NCBI GenBank assembly: GCA_950295325.1
Contig: OX485803.1
Coordinates: 40,565,554 to 40,629,553 of the forward strand
DNA: 64,000 nucleotides
Direction of reading: 5' to 3'
Origin: Polytrichum commune
Lineage: Eukaryota > Streptophyta > Polytrichopsida > Polytrichales > Polytrichaceae
The notes below the pieces were generated by a model that worked only from the letters and a program-made list of their open reading frames with translations, was not told the origin of the DNA and ran no database searches. The translations under genes were made by a program, and so were the position numbers. Positions 36,921 to 48,480 of this stretch are shown here, piece after piece. Within the stretch, counting starts at the first letter, position 1. Every line of letters starts with the position of its first letter.

Positions 36921-39114
36921 TTTGTTGTGTGCGGCTCCTTGTAGGAATACAATGTCCGGTCGTAATAATTGCAACTTAGATAAACATGTATGTTGAGTTC
37001 ATATGCCATATCAAGGTCCATTGTGGGCCTCTTGGACCTTTAAGAGATAGGATCGCTATGTATTGAATTCACTTCTTGTAAAGGCTACTTGTAGATTCTT
37101 TTACTTTATAATCTTCCGGGCATGTAAATTTGGGTCTTGGGTCTTTCCATCACACAATGGGAACCACTTACTAACCCATGTAAAATGGAAATCTACATGT
37201 ATCAAGAGACAACCTATTCGCAAAGATGATCTAATAGCATACAATAGTGTCATATCATAATTTAACAATGCATTTGACTTAGGATGATTCAGATTAGGTC
37301 TAAATTTGTACTAGGTTGGTACATCCCATGGTTATATTTTCAAGGGCCACACCAATGAACACACTTTGCTTACTGTTATGATATTCAAAGACTACGCCGT
37401 CAATCGAGCTTTCTTCCCATTTGTACATTTTGAACACCGACGTTGGCTTTTCCAAAAGTTCGAGAGCCACGCTTCAAGGGCCGTGGTGATAGTACGCAGT
37501 GAGTATTATACTTTCTTAGTACATACAGTGCATGGGGCAACTACCATGCCCATGCTCAATAGGTAGAATAAGGTGCCGTATATGCATGGCTCTAGTCATC
37601 CAACAAGGAACCAATGTATGGGCCAATTGGCCCCTGCCCCCCCCCCCCCTTCGCTTGTACTCAACTCCTACTTTTGTGAAAATGATAAAATTATGTCAAT
37701 ATTGAGGTGTGCATGTGTTATTCGCTTTGTTTTCTATTGTCCTCCATCTTCTATAAATCATATTTACTTCTTTAAATGTGTGTTGCATTAAGCAACACAA
37801 TGAGGAAACATAAACAAAATTCAATTTGAAATTCAGACCTCCCTTGTTTTGGTTATGGTTGTTGGAAGTGCATGTATGTTGATTCCTTAATTAAATATAT
37901 ACGTCCTCCCAATTGTGTTCAATACCGAGTGTGGAGTAGTTTACAAAATATGAAGACGTACGGTTGAGGCATCTATAACTAATAAAATAAGAGAGTTTGT
38001 GTGTTTAGGAGTATTAGCTAGAGACTATTTTTCTTGCAAAGAGAAACAAATTCTAAGGAGAATGCAAACAACTTTTCATGAACATAGAAATTACTACAAT
38101 TTTTAAAACCGTACCAAAGATTAGGGTAACACACAATCAACCTATAGGTTAACCCATAACTGCTCATCTAAATGCTAATTCTTGGCTACGACGAGTATCA
38201 AAACTCTTATGAGGGTAATCAATCACAAGCCACCACCACATAAACCTCATCCATATCAGCATTATCATGACCTCAATGAGCACTTAATGGACATGGTTGA
38301 CTATGGATGCCGCAACGATAGTCCAATCTCTTTGAAACATTTTGTCTCCATGGTTTTTTTTTTTTTTTTTTTTTTTTTTGATCCTTGCCTAACACCACAC
38401 CCGTCAAATATACGTATCCAATCAAGAAAAAACATTGAACAACACCCAAAATACCTTAATGAGAAAGTATTTCAATCCTCCATGATGAATAGTCACTAAT
38501 ACATAATTTGAATACATGATTTGAATGCATAATACTAACATCCTCATCATTTTGGACCACAATCGTAACATTTTTAATGAATGAAAATTAATCTACATGG
38601 AATCCCACATGGCAAGTATGGGTAATGTTGGCCGGAATTGTAGGGATTTCTTTGGGATAACTCTTGAAGGCATGCCAAGCGAAATGTGCAACTAGCCTTG
38701 GGGGAAACCCATGACAACTCATTAGAAGAAAATTAAAAAAATTACATATTTTAATAACAATCTTGTTTAATGCAAAATGTGATTGTTGGAGCTACTGCAT
38801 AAGGTTGCTTTCTATTTTACTATTGTGTAGTAATTTTCTAATGCATAGTATTTATTGTACAATATTTTTTCATCATGCAATAAAATTTATACTATGTAGT
38901 AACCACATCTGAATTTCCTAAGTCAAACCCTATCAATAAATATGGAATGCTCAAAACTTGTTGCATTAACATATATAGACAACAATATTGAACAAAGTGC
39001 AAACATTTTCTTCTGCCTCTCCTCCATGATGCATGCTTGTACCTAATTAAAATATTGTGAGATATTTTGTATGATGTCATTTGGGTTTACAATAAGGGCT
39101 TGTGACCTCCAAAA
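36921..39114. other. Intergenic DNA with a 29 bp sequence shared with 52.3 kb
   Basis: A C13 run lies at 37637-37649 and a poly(T) run at about 38356-38379. The 29 bp at 37594-37622 are identical to 52321-52349. No gene seen. Confidence 0.4.
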
Positions 39115-39239
39115 GACTTTGCAGCGTCGAAAGACTTCTTGATGATGAAAGTTTGGCACAAAATTATTTGACTTTGAGCCTCAAATTTGTAATCGGATAA
39201 GTAAATTGGACAATCATTTTGGGACAAAAAAATGCGGCA

Positions 39240-39271
39240 GGTAGGACAATCATTTTGGGACGGAGGGAGTA
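39240..39271. mobile_element. One end of a Stowaway-like MITE
   Basis: Reads ATCATTTTGGGACGGAGGGA then GTA, which matches the classical plant Stowaway/mariner terminus (inverted: TACTCCCTCCGTCCCAAAAT). The words 'ggacaatcattttgggac' occur twice nearby (39207 and 39245). The opposite terminus was not found, so the element is partial. Confidence 0.55.
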
Positions 39272-40451
39272 GCATATTTAAATTGGTTTTTTTTTCCAGG
39301 TGACCTCTATTGTTGTGTTAGATACTGAAATGAAGATTATGAATATGAGATCTTCAAAGCATGTTTTGATAAAACGATGCTCAAAAGATAATGGATAAAT
39401 TTGGTTCTGGATGTAGACCTTAAATATTTTGAGGTTGGACATTTTTCATATTCCTTGACTTCTTTATAGACTTGAGGGCACCATCACAAATTTTACTTTT
39501 TATTTTTTATTTTGTAGAAAACATCAATTTAGTGGAATTTTACCATATTTTTGGCAAAATTTAGACAATTACTTGTTCAATATCACATGCTTGCACACCA
39601 CTTGCTCAATCCTATAAATCATGTAGACTTTTATGGAAATTGTTTTGTCAACATAAATTGGTTTGGCTTACTAGATCAATGTTTTACTGAAATGTTTATG
39701 TTATTTTTCATGCACAAAATTCAAAGTTAGTATATAGTTTTGAATCACTTCCACTTAAACCTATGTAGGGTACCGGAGTTGTCCACTTGCCAATGGTTGC
39801 ACCCATGTGTGATAATAGAGAACTAGTGTAGCCTGTAACGTTATGGAATTACACAAAGTCAACATTGCAATAATGACAACATGATGAGTGCGAGTGTGTG
39901 GTATGAATTTTTGGGTGAATTATTTTAATGTCAAAACCTTTGATATATGGAATAGAATTATGACAATGAGGAGGAAGATTTAAACTGAGCACAACCGTTG
40001 CCTAGGGTTTTGGGATATAAGAGAAGGAGTGACATTAGGGAGGTTAGGGTGTAATATAAAAGGCTTTGCCTAAACAACTTTTCACGTTTATTTTGCTATG
40101 GTGTCCACAAGGATCGTGTAGGGTCAATGTGTATATCTTTGATTGGGAGATCTGACTACTACACTAAACATTGTATTTAGTATCACCTATTCTATTTGTC
40201 TTGCTCAATACTAATTGTAAACCGCTCATGTGGTGTCGCCAACACTAAATGTAAATCCATTCATTGTCATTTCTTGTAAATGAAATTGGGCATTATAGAT
40301 TTACAATGTTGCAATTATAGTCACTCACTAAGTGATTTTCCATCCAAATTTCAACCATCCATGACAATATTTCATTACAAAAAGAAATTAGGATGCAAAA
40401 TAAACCAAACTTTGTCAGTATTTCATTACATAATTGTAAGCTAAGATGACT
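39272..40451. other. Intergenic DNA, no feature recognised
   Basis: AT-rich with few open frames. Near 40153 there is one TACACTAAAC-type MITE tip without a clear partner. Confidence 0.3.
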
Positions 40452-40797
40452 ACACACTAAATATGATATTTAGTATTTGATACACTCAATACAAACGCAT
40501 ACACTAAATGTCAATAACCTTCTGAAAGTAAGTAAATTTAAATGTAAACTCAAACACTAAATTTCAACTATGGTAATATGTGGAAGTCACATGTTTGAAT
40601 TTAGTGTTAGTAAGGATATGAAAAAACAATAACAATGAAGGGAGGTGGCAGTAAGGAAGGTAGCAACACATTTATGTCTAACACTAATTGTCAAGAATTG
40701 AAATTTAGTGTTGAGTAGGGTAGGGTGGTAACAACATTAAATATAACCAAACACTTAAAATCCTATTTAGTGTACTTGTAAACTTATACATATGAAA
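40452..40797. mobile_element. MITE of the TACACTAAAT family, copy 6
   Basis: The left end is CTACACACTAAATATGATAT and the right end, inverted, GTACACTAAATAGGATTTTA. The first 180 bp match the 551-811 element closely ('acaaacgcatacactaaatg', 'atatgtggaagt', 'gtttgaatttagtgtta'). It is about 85 bp longer because of extra interior sequence. Confidence 0.65.
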
Positions 40798-41278
40798 TGG
40801 TATTCAAAAAATTACCATGGTGACATAATACTACCATATGACACTAAAAGATAGTATTCATTGTAGTTACAAGTTTGCCAAATGAGATTGAAATATCCCC
40901 ATTTCAAAATCAAGACTTTGGGCCAACCACCAACCATTTAGAGAAGAATCTCTAGAATATGCTCATAATTAATTAAAAAAATCCCAAAATGAATCAACAT
41001 GCAACCCGTTAGACTTGGAAACATTAGGATCTTCACTTATTTTGCCCTAAATCTCCCCGTTCACTTATGTGAAGTCAAAGGAGTTTTAGGGTTGGGTGGA
41101 AAGGACTATTCCCATATTTTGAATATAGTCTATGATCTTTAGTTTGACTTCATGCTCTATGATGTGCTCTATGTCTTTTGTGTAGTTTTCACTTAATTGT
41201 GTGTATGTTAACCCTCAATTGCATTTGCAAGTTGTATAGGTCTCAGATTTCAACTACAATATATTGTATGTTCTTCTA

Positions 41279-41360
41279 CGGGCATTGGGTCATTTGACAA
41301 TACGAACGGACACTTCATTCACGCAAGCCCCTTAAATTGGGACCGGAGTTTCTATCTATC
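41279..41360 (+). mobile_element. SINE family 1, 5'-truncated copy of 82 bp
   Basis: Contains only the 3' end of the SINE ('gggcattgggtcatttgaca ... gggaccggagtttctatctatc'). It is bounded by its own perfect 12 bp duplication TATGTTCTTCTA (41267-41278 and 41361-41372). The duplication shows that it inserted already truncated. Confidence 0.85.
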
Positions 41361-41372
41361 TATGTTCTTCTA

Positions 41373-42570
41373 TCAAAGTTTCGTATTTGGATACTACAGC
41401 TAAACCTGACTTTACCATAATATTCTTATGCATATGTTGCATTGATTGCCATAAATTAAAATTTGGATGTATAAATTTTTATTACTTCAATAATTATTTC
41501 ATGCTATATAATCATTAAAATGGAATAATCTTTTTGAGAAAATAAGATCATGGAATATGTTATAGATATGCCCATGTTGTTGTCAAACTTAATAGAGGAA
41601 AACGATCATCATAAATGAGTGGTAAACGTTTGGGTGTTTCATATGGTTAACCCTATCAAAATAGGCTTAAGCAACAAAGGTTGAAGAAGGATTTAAGTAA
41701 GCGTGGACCAAAGACTTGTCTAGAATTGATAGTGCATATGATAGTATTTTTGCATAGTCGAGACATGTACGTTGCGAAACAAACTATTTGGGGGAAGTAA
41801 ACTAGAAGTATATCATGAAAATCCAAATAATAAGTATCTTAAGAATCCATGTGGTCAAATAACACTTCTAGATGCGTATTTTTCACACATAGCAAAGTCT
41901 ACATGCAACTAAAACGTGCTACAACAAGGTGCAATCCAAATCCGAGAATAATTGATGTCATTTCTATAGTAGGTGTTGCCAATAGAAGTGCACATATATG
42001 GTTTCATGATGTCCATGTTTCATGCATAAGTCTAGATTTACTTAGAACATAGTTGGTCCTAATTGCATGACTAAAGATAGCATCCAATATTGTAGTCATG
42101 GATTTAGTGCTATGTTGTACACAACTAGTAAGTTGATTGGAATTTCAACAACAAATGTGCATGTTTATCAGAGTCGTTAGATACCCCGCTATATTTCTTT
42201 GCTTTCAAATCAAAGTTTAGTAGCAAAGGTTGGCATAAAGGCATAAAGGTATCAAGTACTATAATGTTATGATGCATACCTTGGTATGAAATATCCATCT
42301 CTTATGGCAAGTACGTTCAAAAGATAGTCCAACACATGACTATACTATGCTTAATGATTATTGTGACAACCAAGTAATAAAGCAATGATGTGATATGTGG
42401 GCTTACCTACCTCATTTGATATTTGCTAGAAGGTATTCTCAATGTCTTAACTACTAGTATGGAATCTGTATATACATCAAATCACTAGTCACAACAACAT
42501 AATAACTTTCACTAGTGTAATGTTTCAAGAGTAAAAGATAATTCAAACATGAGTAATGCATTATTATTGG
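41373..42570. other. Intergenic DNA, no feature recognised
   Basis: AT-rich with no supported gene. The 67-residue frame at 41849-42052 has no motif. Confidence 0.3.
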
Positions 42571-42587
42571 TATTCAAAATGTGAAGA

Positions 42588-42939
42588 CACCACGGGCTTG
42601 GCTTGGTGGTTAGGGCTCATGGCTCCCGATGAGGAGGTTGTGGGTTCAATTCCCCATGCCGGCGTGGTGCTCACCACCTTAGTCCACCCAACTATGGTGG
42701 GGGGTCCTTGGACCTTGTTGCATGGGTACCTCAAAAAGCCCTTTGGGGGGATTCCATGTCCGGTATCCTCAAGGCACTAGTGGCTAGCTAGGAACTAGTA
42801 TAGTGTGTCACTATAGTGCCCACCCCGAGAGGGGTTAGTAGTCCTACACCACTGGTATTATGCCCTGAGGGTTTAATGCAAAGGGTGGGTCGAACGGGCA
42901 TTCCAATCACGCTGATCACATGGTCAACGTTTCTTCTTC
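42588..42939 (+). mobile_element. SINE family 1, copy with a different 3' end
   Basis: The first 250 bp match the other copies: TTGGCTTGGTGGTTAGGG, then the B-box-like GGGTTCAATTCCCC, then 'ccggtatcctcaaggcactagtgg'. After the CACCCCGAGAGGGG region the sequence diverges ('tacaccactggtattatgcc ...') and ends in TTCTTCTTC, not TCTA. A perfect 17 bp duplication, TATTCAAAATGTGAAGA, flanks it (42571-42587 and 42940-42956), so the novel 3' part belongs to the inserted unit. Confidence 0.9.
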
Positions 42940-42956
42940 TATTCAAAATGTGAAGA

Positions 42957-44548
42957 TCCAACCTCACATACACCTTGCCAACCCAAACATACATTTGTGT
43001 GTTCAAAAGGCGTGTGTCATGTGTCCTCAACTAGGCTCGCTTGCAATCTATGTCACACATTTATCTCACCTATCAAGTTCATTAAAATGTTGCAAACAAT
43101 TACACTCAATACAAAATATTGAGTATACAAACATGGTATTTTGTCATATCATGTAACTTTCTTGAATAGTAAGAACCTCTTTTACAACCAATCACCACAC
43201 GCTTCCACACTTAGTATGTATATATTAAGCCTCAATGAATAAACTTAGTCATGTATGCTCTCCTCCAAGCATGTAAAAGAGTCTTCACATGGAGGTGTTT
43301 AGGGTTTGAGTATTAGTTAGTAAGGTGCAATGGCTACCTTAGGTCATGGAAACCCTAAATCATGGAGCGTGGTAACTTCCTTTGACCATGGTTAGTTAAC
43401 TCATGGTTAACTGTAGTGTAGTGTCTAACATTGGTGTAGAGCATTCCAAACATCGTAAAAGGTTCAAAGGAATTAACATGAGCAAAGAGGGAGCGGAGGG
43501 AGACAGAGGGAGAGAGAAGAATCTACTTGATTTTATTGAACCTTTTGTCCAATGATATGTGCAATTAGGTTGCCCCACGCTAATTTATCAAGCATTTACT
43601 ACCACAATAACAAAATACAATTTGTGGTTGTTGTATGGGATAGATGACGAAACCAATGTTGCAGTGACAAACCTACTTGACAATGACCTTCCATTCTCAA
43701 GTATTGTGGCGACTAACCTACCAACAAACTCTTTCCCTACTTGCCATGGGTAATGATCCACATTTTGGTTCAAGTTCACCTACAAAGTGCATGTTCCTCC
43801 TTGTAGTTGACATGATGAATGAACCCACAATTCTGAAAATAAATTATAACCCATTTTGTTTAAAAAAAAAACCTCCTCCTCTAATCTCAAAACTAAATTT
43901 GTTTTATCCAAAAAAACATAAAATAATCATCTCTCATTGGGACCCTCTATAAGGTGAGTAAACTATATATATTGAACACGTTGAGCTAATGAAGGGCACG
44001 ATGACTTTCATCTCTTGTCCATTACCATTTGTGGATGAAAGTTTCCAAACATGGCAAGATGAATGCACTTCCTAGTTGGGTTGATCCGTGTGATAAAACA
44101 ACCCCCAACCCCCCCCCCCACCAACATGTAAGCACACTTCATGTGTTTGTTGATGGGCCCAAAAGGATTTGAAGACCAACCAACTTTACCAACCGGGGAC
44201 ATGGATGTAAGTGTACAATCTCACACCGAGTGCAATTAAGGTACTCCTCCCTACACCACAAAACCCACACTCTTTGATGGGTGTCATTGCGACCGTGACG
44301 GAAGGCAACTTGTGGGAAATTGTGACTCCTTCCGGGTTCTCATAACATTCTAAAGTACAAGAGAATCACTTCCTCTCCATCTTAAATCCCCTATAGATCC
44401 AAGCCCAAAATCATCTTAGAAATTAAATTACGAGTGCAATTCAATCACTTCATAAATAGAATCCTATGTATTCCTATTGGTGAATACGATTATACGGATG
44501 GAAACACATGTAAATGTTTGTGATTACTTTCGAGTTTACATGCATCGT
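42957..44548. other. Intergenic DNA, no feature recognised
   Basis: Contains a C11 run at 44109-44119. The frames at 43559-43952 overlap on both strands and show no domain. A short palindrome GTTAACTCATGGTTAAC lies near 43394. Confidence 0.3.
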
Positions 44549-45493
44549 ACCGTACGTTAAGGGCAGCTTCGACACATGTTAGCCGAATAATTAATTAAAG
44601 TTCAAAAAATAGGTTCGGCACCTAAATATAGTATGTTCACATTTTCGGCAATTTCCTCTTTTAATTTTTAAAAATTTAGCTTAGATTCATTTTCAATTTT
44701 CTGTTTAAGCTTACATCTTGTACATCTCTCTTGCATTGAATGACAAGTATGATGTGAGTGAAGAGCTGAGAATGCTCTGTGCTTTATGCAAGTAGAGTGG
44801 AGTCGTGTTCAACAATGCATATGGGATATGTAAACTTTGAGGTGAAGCACCGAGTTAGACTTCATTTTTATAACACGCATAACTTTTGCATAGAGTCTTC
44901 AAATGACATAAAATTTGTTGGAGGTGAAAGATTACTTGATTTCTAAACTTTTCTTAGACCAACAAAATTCCAAAAAAGTTGATCTTCTATGCACAAATGA
45001 GCTCCGAAAAACTGTTATGAACGCATTTTAATTTTTTGATCTTTACACGGCTGCAATGTTTTGTCCATATCTTTTGCATAAAGACTTATTTTGACACAAA
45101 AGTTGTTGGAGGTGGAAGAAGAACTGATTTCTCATCTTTTGTTAGTTGGACAAAATTCTATAAAACTTCATCTTCTATGCTCAATTGGACCTCAAAAATT
45201 TGTGTACAACACATTTGAAAAGCCTCACCTAGAGTCTTGCTACTTCTTAACCCATATTCTTTGTGGACTAATGTAAGTGAGCTTGATTACAAAAAGAGCA
45301 CTTTCTCCCTTTCAAATTTCACATATGCTTCCACTGTAAGTAAAAATCTAGTGAGAAGTAAAAGTTTCTTACTTTTCGGCAATTTCAAAAAATAATTAAT
45401 TTTATATTTGGTAAAAAATGCCAATAATTTTCCAAATTTTTTGGCATCTATTTTTAGAATTATTTTGTGCCGGAGCTGCCCTTAACGAACGGT
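44549..45493. mobile_element. Element with TIRs of about 30 bp and an internal duplication
   Basis: The left end ACCGTACGTTAAGGGCAGCT and the inverted right end ACCGTTCGTTAAGGGCAGCT are nearly identical and continue with CGRCACA. TA lies next to both tips, which could be a duplication. Inside, about 44890-45020 is repeated at about 45070-45200 ('cttttgcata', 'gttggaggt', 'gatcttctatgc'). The interior frames of 60 residues are parts of this repeat. Non-autonomous; superfamily uncertain. Confidence 0.65.
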
Positions 45494-46601
45494 AGTCTAT
45501 CAACTCTAGTTTCGCAACATTGAGATACAATTTATGCACAATACTTGGTGGCATTTTAGAAATTGGATCGTGGCTTCGTTCCATTCGTGTTTGCTTCTTA
45601 GGAACCTGCATTTATACCTATCTTTTTGAGACTCGAAACCACTAGAATCGGATGTAATGTGATTCTTTTCCCATCCGTGGTCTATGAGCACTATATGTGT
45701 TCATTAGCATGAAAGTTCTTCAACTAAACCGTGAATATGGTACACTATAAGAAGATTACGATGTATTGTAAATTATCAACATAAATTACACAATGTCAAG
45801 TATGAGTGCCAAGGAAATCTAGATGTGGCCTCTTCGGCAAATTTCTTCATATGGACAACTCACGAGGAGTTGGAGGGTTTTCTTTTTTCTTTTTCTTTGT
45901 GGGGGGGGGGGGGGGGAGGTCCAAATTGGGCCTCTCATATATTTAAGGATTAACATGTGAACACAATTGGAAGGAGGATCTATACACTCAGTTAAGAAAC
46001 CAACAAGCATGCACTTTTGATAATCATAACCAAATCAAAGGAGGTCCAGATCTCAATATGAGTTTTTTTTTAGTGAAGCTCCATTGTCGATTTGTTAATG
46101 CTGCAACGTGAGGTATGTTGTAGCGCAAGTCTAATCGGTAGAAGGCGGATAACAATGTTCAAGATTGGAGTCTTCAATGCCCTTCAAAAGCGATTTGGCC
46201 CCTTCAAAATATACCTCTCTCAAAACAACCTTTCAAACTTAACCCCAAATTGAAAATGAATACATCACTTGAAGCCCTCAACATAATCTACCCGTCACAA
46301 GAACCAACAAGCGTAGGGCACTGTCACTACAAAAGTGAAGTCAGATGGTTGATTCTTAATTCTTCACATTATACTGGAAACATGTACCATATAGTTCATG
46401 CACAAATTTAATATGAGTTTTGTATTTCACTTCTATATTCTTGGAAGATTGATGTCTTGGATTTGAACCAACCCTTTACTCGAAGAGCTGATATTTTTGA
46501 GCCCTTCGAAATGAAACTCATATGAGGGCTTCAATCTTGAACACTGGTGGAGAACATGGAACATGAACCGAACAACACCCACATAGCTTAAACCATTTTA
46601 T
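45494..46601. other. Intergenic DNA with a G16 tract
   Basis: A T- and C-rich stretch runs directly into G16 at 45901-45916. No supported genes. Confidence 0.35.
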
Positions 46602-46857
46602 CACTATATTCGTTAATTTGGGGATTTTTTTGGCATTTTGAGACAGTTACAAATATAAGAACATGGATAACATCACACAGATATTGGAGAATGTTGTAAG
46701 ATGCAAATACTTTGAAGCGGGTGTCCATATCAAGAACCCAATTAAGAACTCATATCAAGATGGTTTAGGTAGGACGACCCAAACATCATACCATGTTGTT
46801 GTGGTCCATATATTAATTTGAGACAAGAGAAAGTCTCAAATTAACAAATACAGTGAT
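46602..46857. mobile_element. MITE of about 255 bp, full copy
   Basis: The ends are TCACTATATTCGTTAATTTG and, inverted, TCACTGTATTTGTTAATTTG. Near the right end a hairpin forms between GAGACAAGAGAAAGTCTC arms. A partial inverted copy is at 17459-17640. It is non-coding. Confidence 0.7.
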
Positions 46858-47164
46858 TTTTTTTTACTTTGGTCCTCGCGTGTATACAATGGCCCTTAGC
46901 CATTGGACGAAAACACACACAAAAGAAGACAAAACGCGGAGGACGTTAAGAAAGTTGAGGTATCGAGAATGTTTTGGCATTCGAGGCACTTTCCTACCCA
47001 CTCTCGTGGTCGGCATTAAGTTTGAAAAAGAAAAAGAAAAAGGAAAAGGGAAAAAAACCTTGGAGTCCACGAAAAGACTTGAGGGGCAAGACTTTGGCTG
47101 GAATTTGCATAGGAAAGCCGGTCACAAAACCGCCAAATGCCACAAACTACTAGCTACTAGCTTA
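46858..47164. other. Short intergenic stretch
   Basis: The 109-residue frame at 46853-47182 crosses a MITE boundary on each side and is rich in Lys from an AAAG-type tract. It is not supported as a gene. Confidence 0.4.
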
Positions 47165-47677
47165 GGGCCACCTCGCACATGATCCAAGAGCCGTGACCAT
47201 GAAATTGTGAGAGCCCAAAAGAAAGTGAGTGCCCAAAGGCCGTCCCAACACACCTCCAACATCATGTTGTGTGGTCACGGGCCCTCAAGTGTAGTGTGAA
47301 GCCATATGTGACCGGGCCCTCAACCGAATGCTATTTCAATGAATTTCTATGCATGCGGGTTCTCACAAATAAGAAAATAGAATGAACCAACGGTTGCGAG
47401 CGTTCGGAGTGCCGTGGTCTCCTGGTGGTTTTGTGTAAGGCCTACCTCCAAGAGGCGGTTTTTGAAAGTAGTCCAAGTGACCATGAAACCTGATCCATTT
47501 GATGCCATGTAGGAATCCATGTAGACTTTACATCCATTGTGCAGTCACATACTCCGTTGGTCCCTCAAGCGTAGTTAGTGTGAAGTAGCGAACTTGGACC
47601 GGCTCCGCCTTTTCCACCAATGAGAGTGCTTGAAGTGTAATGGTCACGGGCTCTTGGTCTCGTGTGTGAAGTGGCCC
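47165..47677. mobile_element. PIF/Harbinger-like MITE, subfamily A, copy 2
   Basis: Closely matches 17804-18257, including 'cctacctccaagaggcggtt'. It is slightly longer near the right end, where 'tcttggtctcgtgtgtgaagtgg' completes the inverted tip better than in copy 1. Both tips are preceded by CTTA on their outer strand. Confidence 0.75.
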
Positions 47678-48480
47678 TAAGCATGCCCTAACCCAATGTC
47701 AAAGTAAAAGTGAAGTTATCCCCATTCACAATAGAAAAACCTAACATTGTGGTAAGTTATGATTATAAAAACAACAGACTCTTTTGTTCCGGCACATCAA
47801 ATTGCATTGAGAATTTGACATTACACCTTTTTGTCCAATTAGGGTGGGTTACCATTTGGAATTACATATTGCCGTAACTTTGACTAAGAGTATCAATTTT
47901 AACCCAAACAACATAAGTACACTAAATATGATATTTAACATCACCAATTTTGATTGTCTTGCTCAATACTAAATTGTAAACCATGATGTAGAGTTGCCAA
48001 CACTAAATGTTGACCCAACAATATTTGTCATTCCTTGTAATTATTTATTTAGGGTGGGGGGGATTTGGAATTTTACAGGGTTGTAATTACTGTCACTTAG
48101 CAAGTGATTTTTCATCCAACGCTCAATCATCCATGACAACATCTCATCACAAGTTGTTGACAAGCGAAGGTAGGGTTTTGGCCACTGGATGAACTCATCC
48201 CTCATCCATGACAAATATTTGTTCGCTTATTCATAAGAAGTGTCATCCAAAAAGTTACCATAGTGACATAAATTACCATATGACACTAAATATCATATTT
48301 AGTGTAGTTAGTATGCACACCAAAGAATATGATATAACTTACTTAGTAAAAAGTCATAATGTCGGTAAAACTTTATAGCAACATGTAACTCCGAAGGGTA
48401 ACCCACACTAATTACACAATCTACACTCCAAATGGTAACCCACACCAACACGCAACTCTAAATGGTACCCTTACATATTA
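47678..48480. repeat. Cluster of MITE ends
   Basis: Contains a GTGGGTTACCATTTGGAATT arm at 47847, a TACACTAAATATGATATTTA tip near 47921, a matching palindromic tip near 48285, and three successive TAACTCC-AANGGTAACCCACAC arms at 48380-48470. It looks like nested or rearranged copies of the 23.3 kb and TACACTAAAT families. Confidence 0.5.

Noticed and set aside
44557-45485. TTAA-bounded element suggestive of piggyBac
   Set aside because: The inverted match continues outward beyond TTAA to ACCGT, so TTAA is part of the terminal repeat and not a duplication.
46853-47182. 109-residue frame with Lys-rich middle
   Set aside because: It begins in one MITE and ends in another, and its charge comes from an AAAG-type tract.
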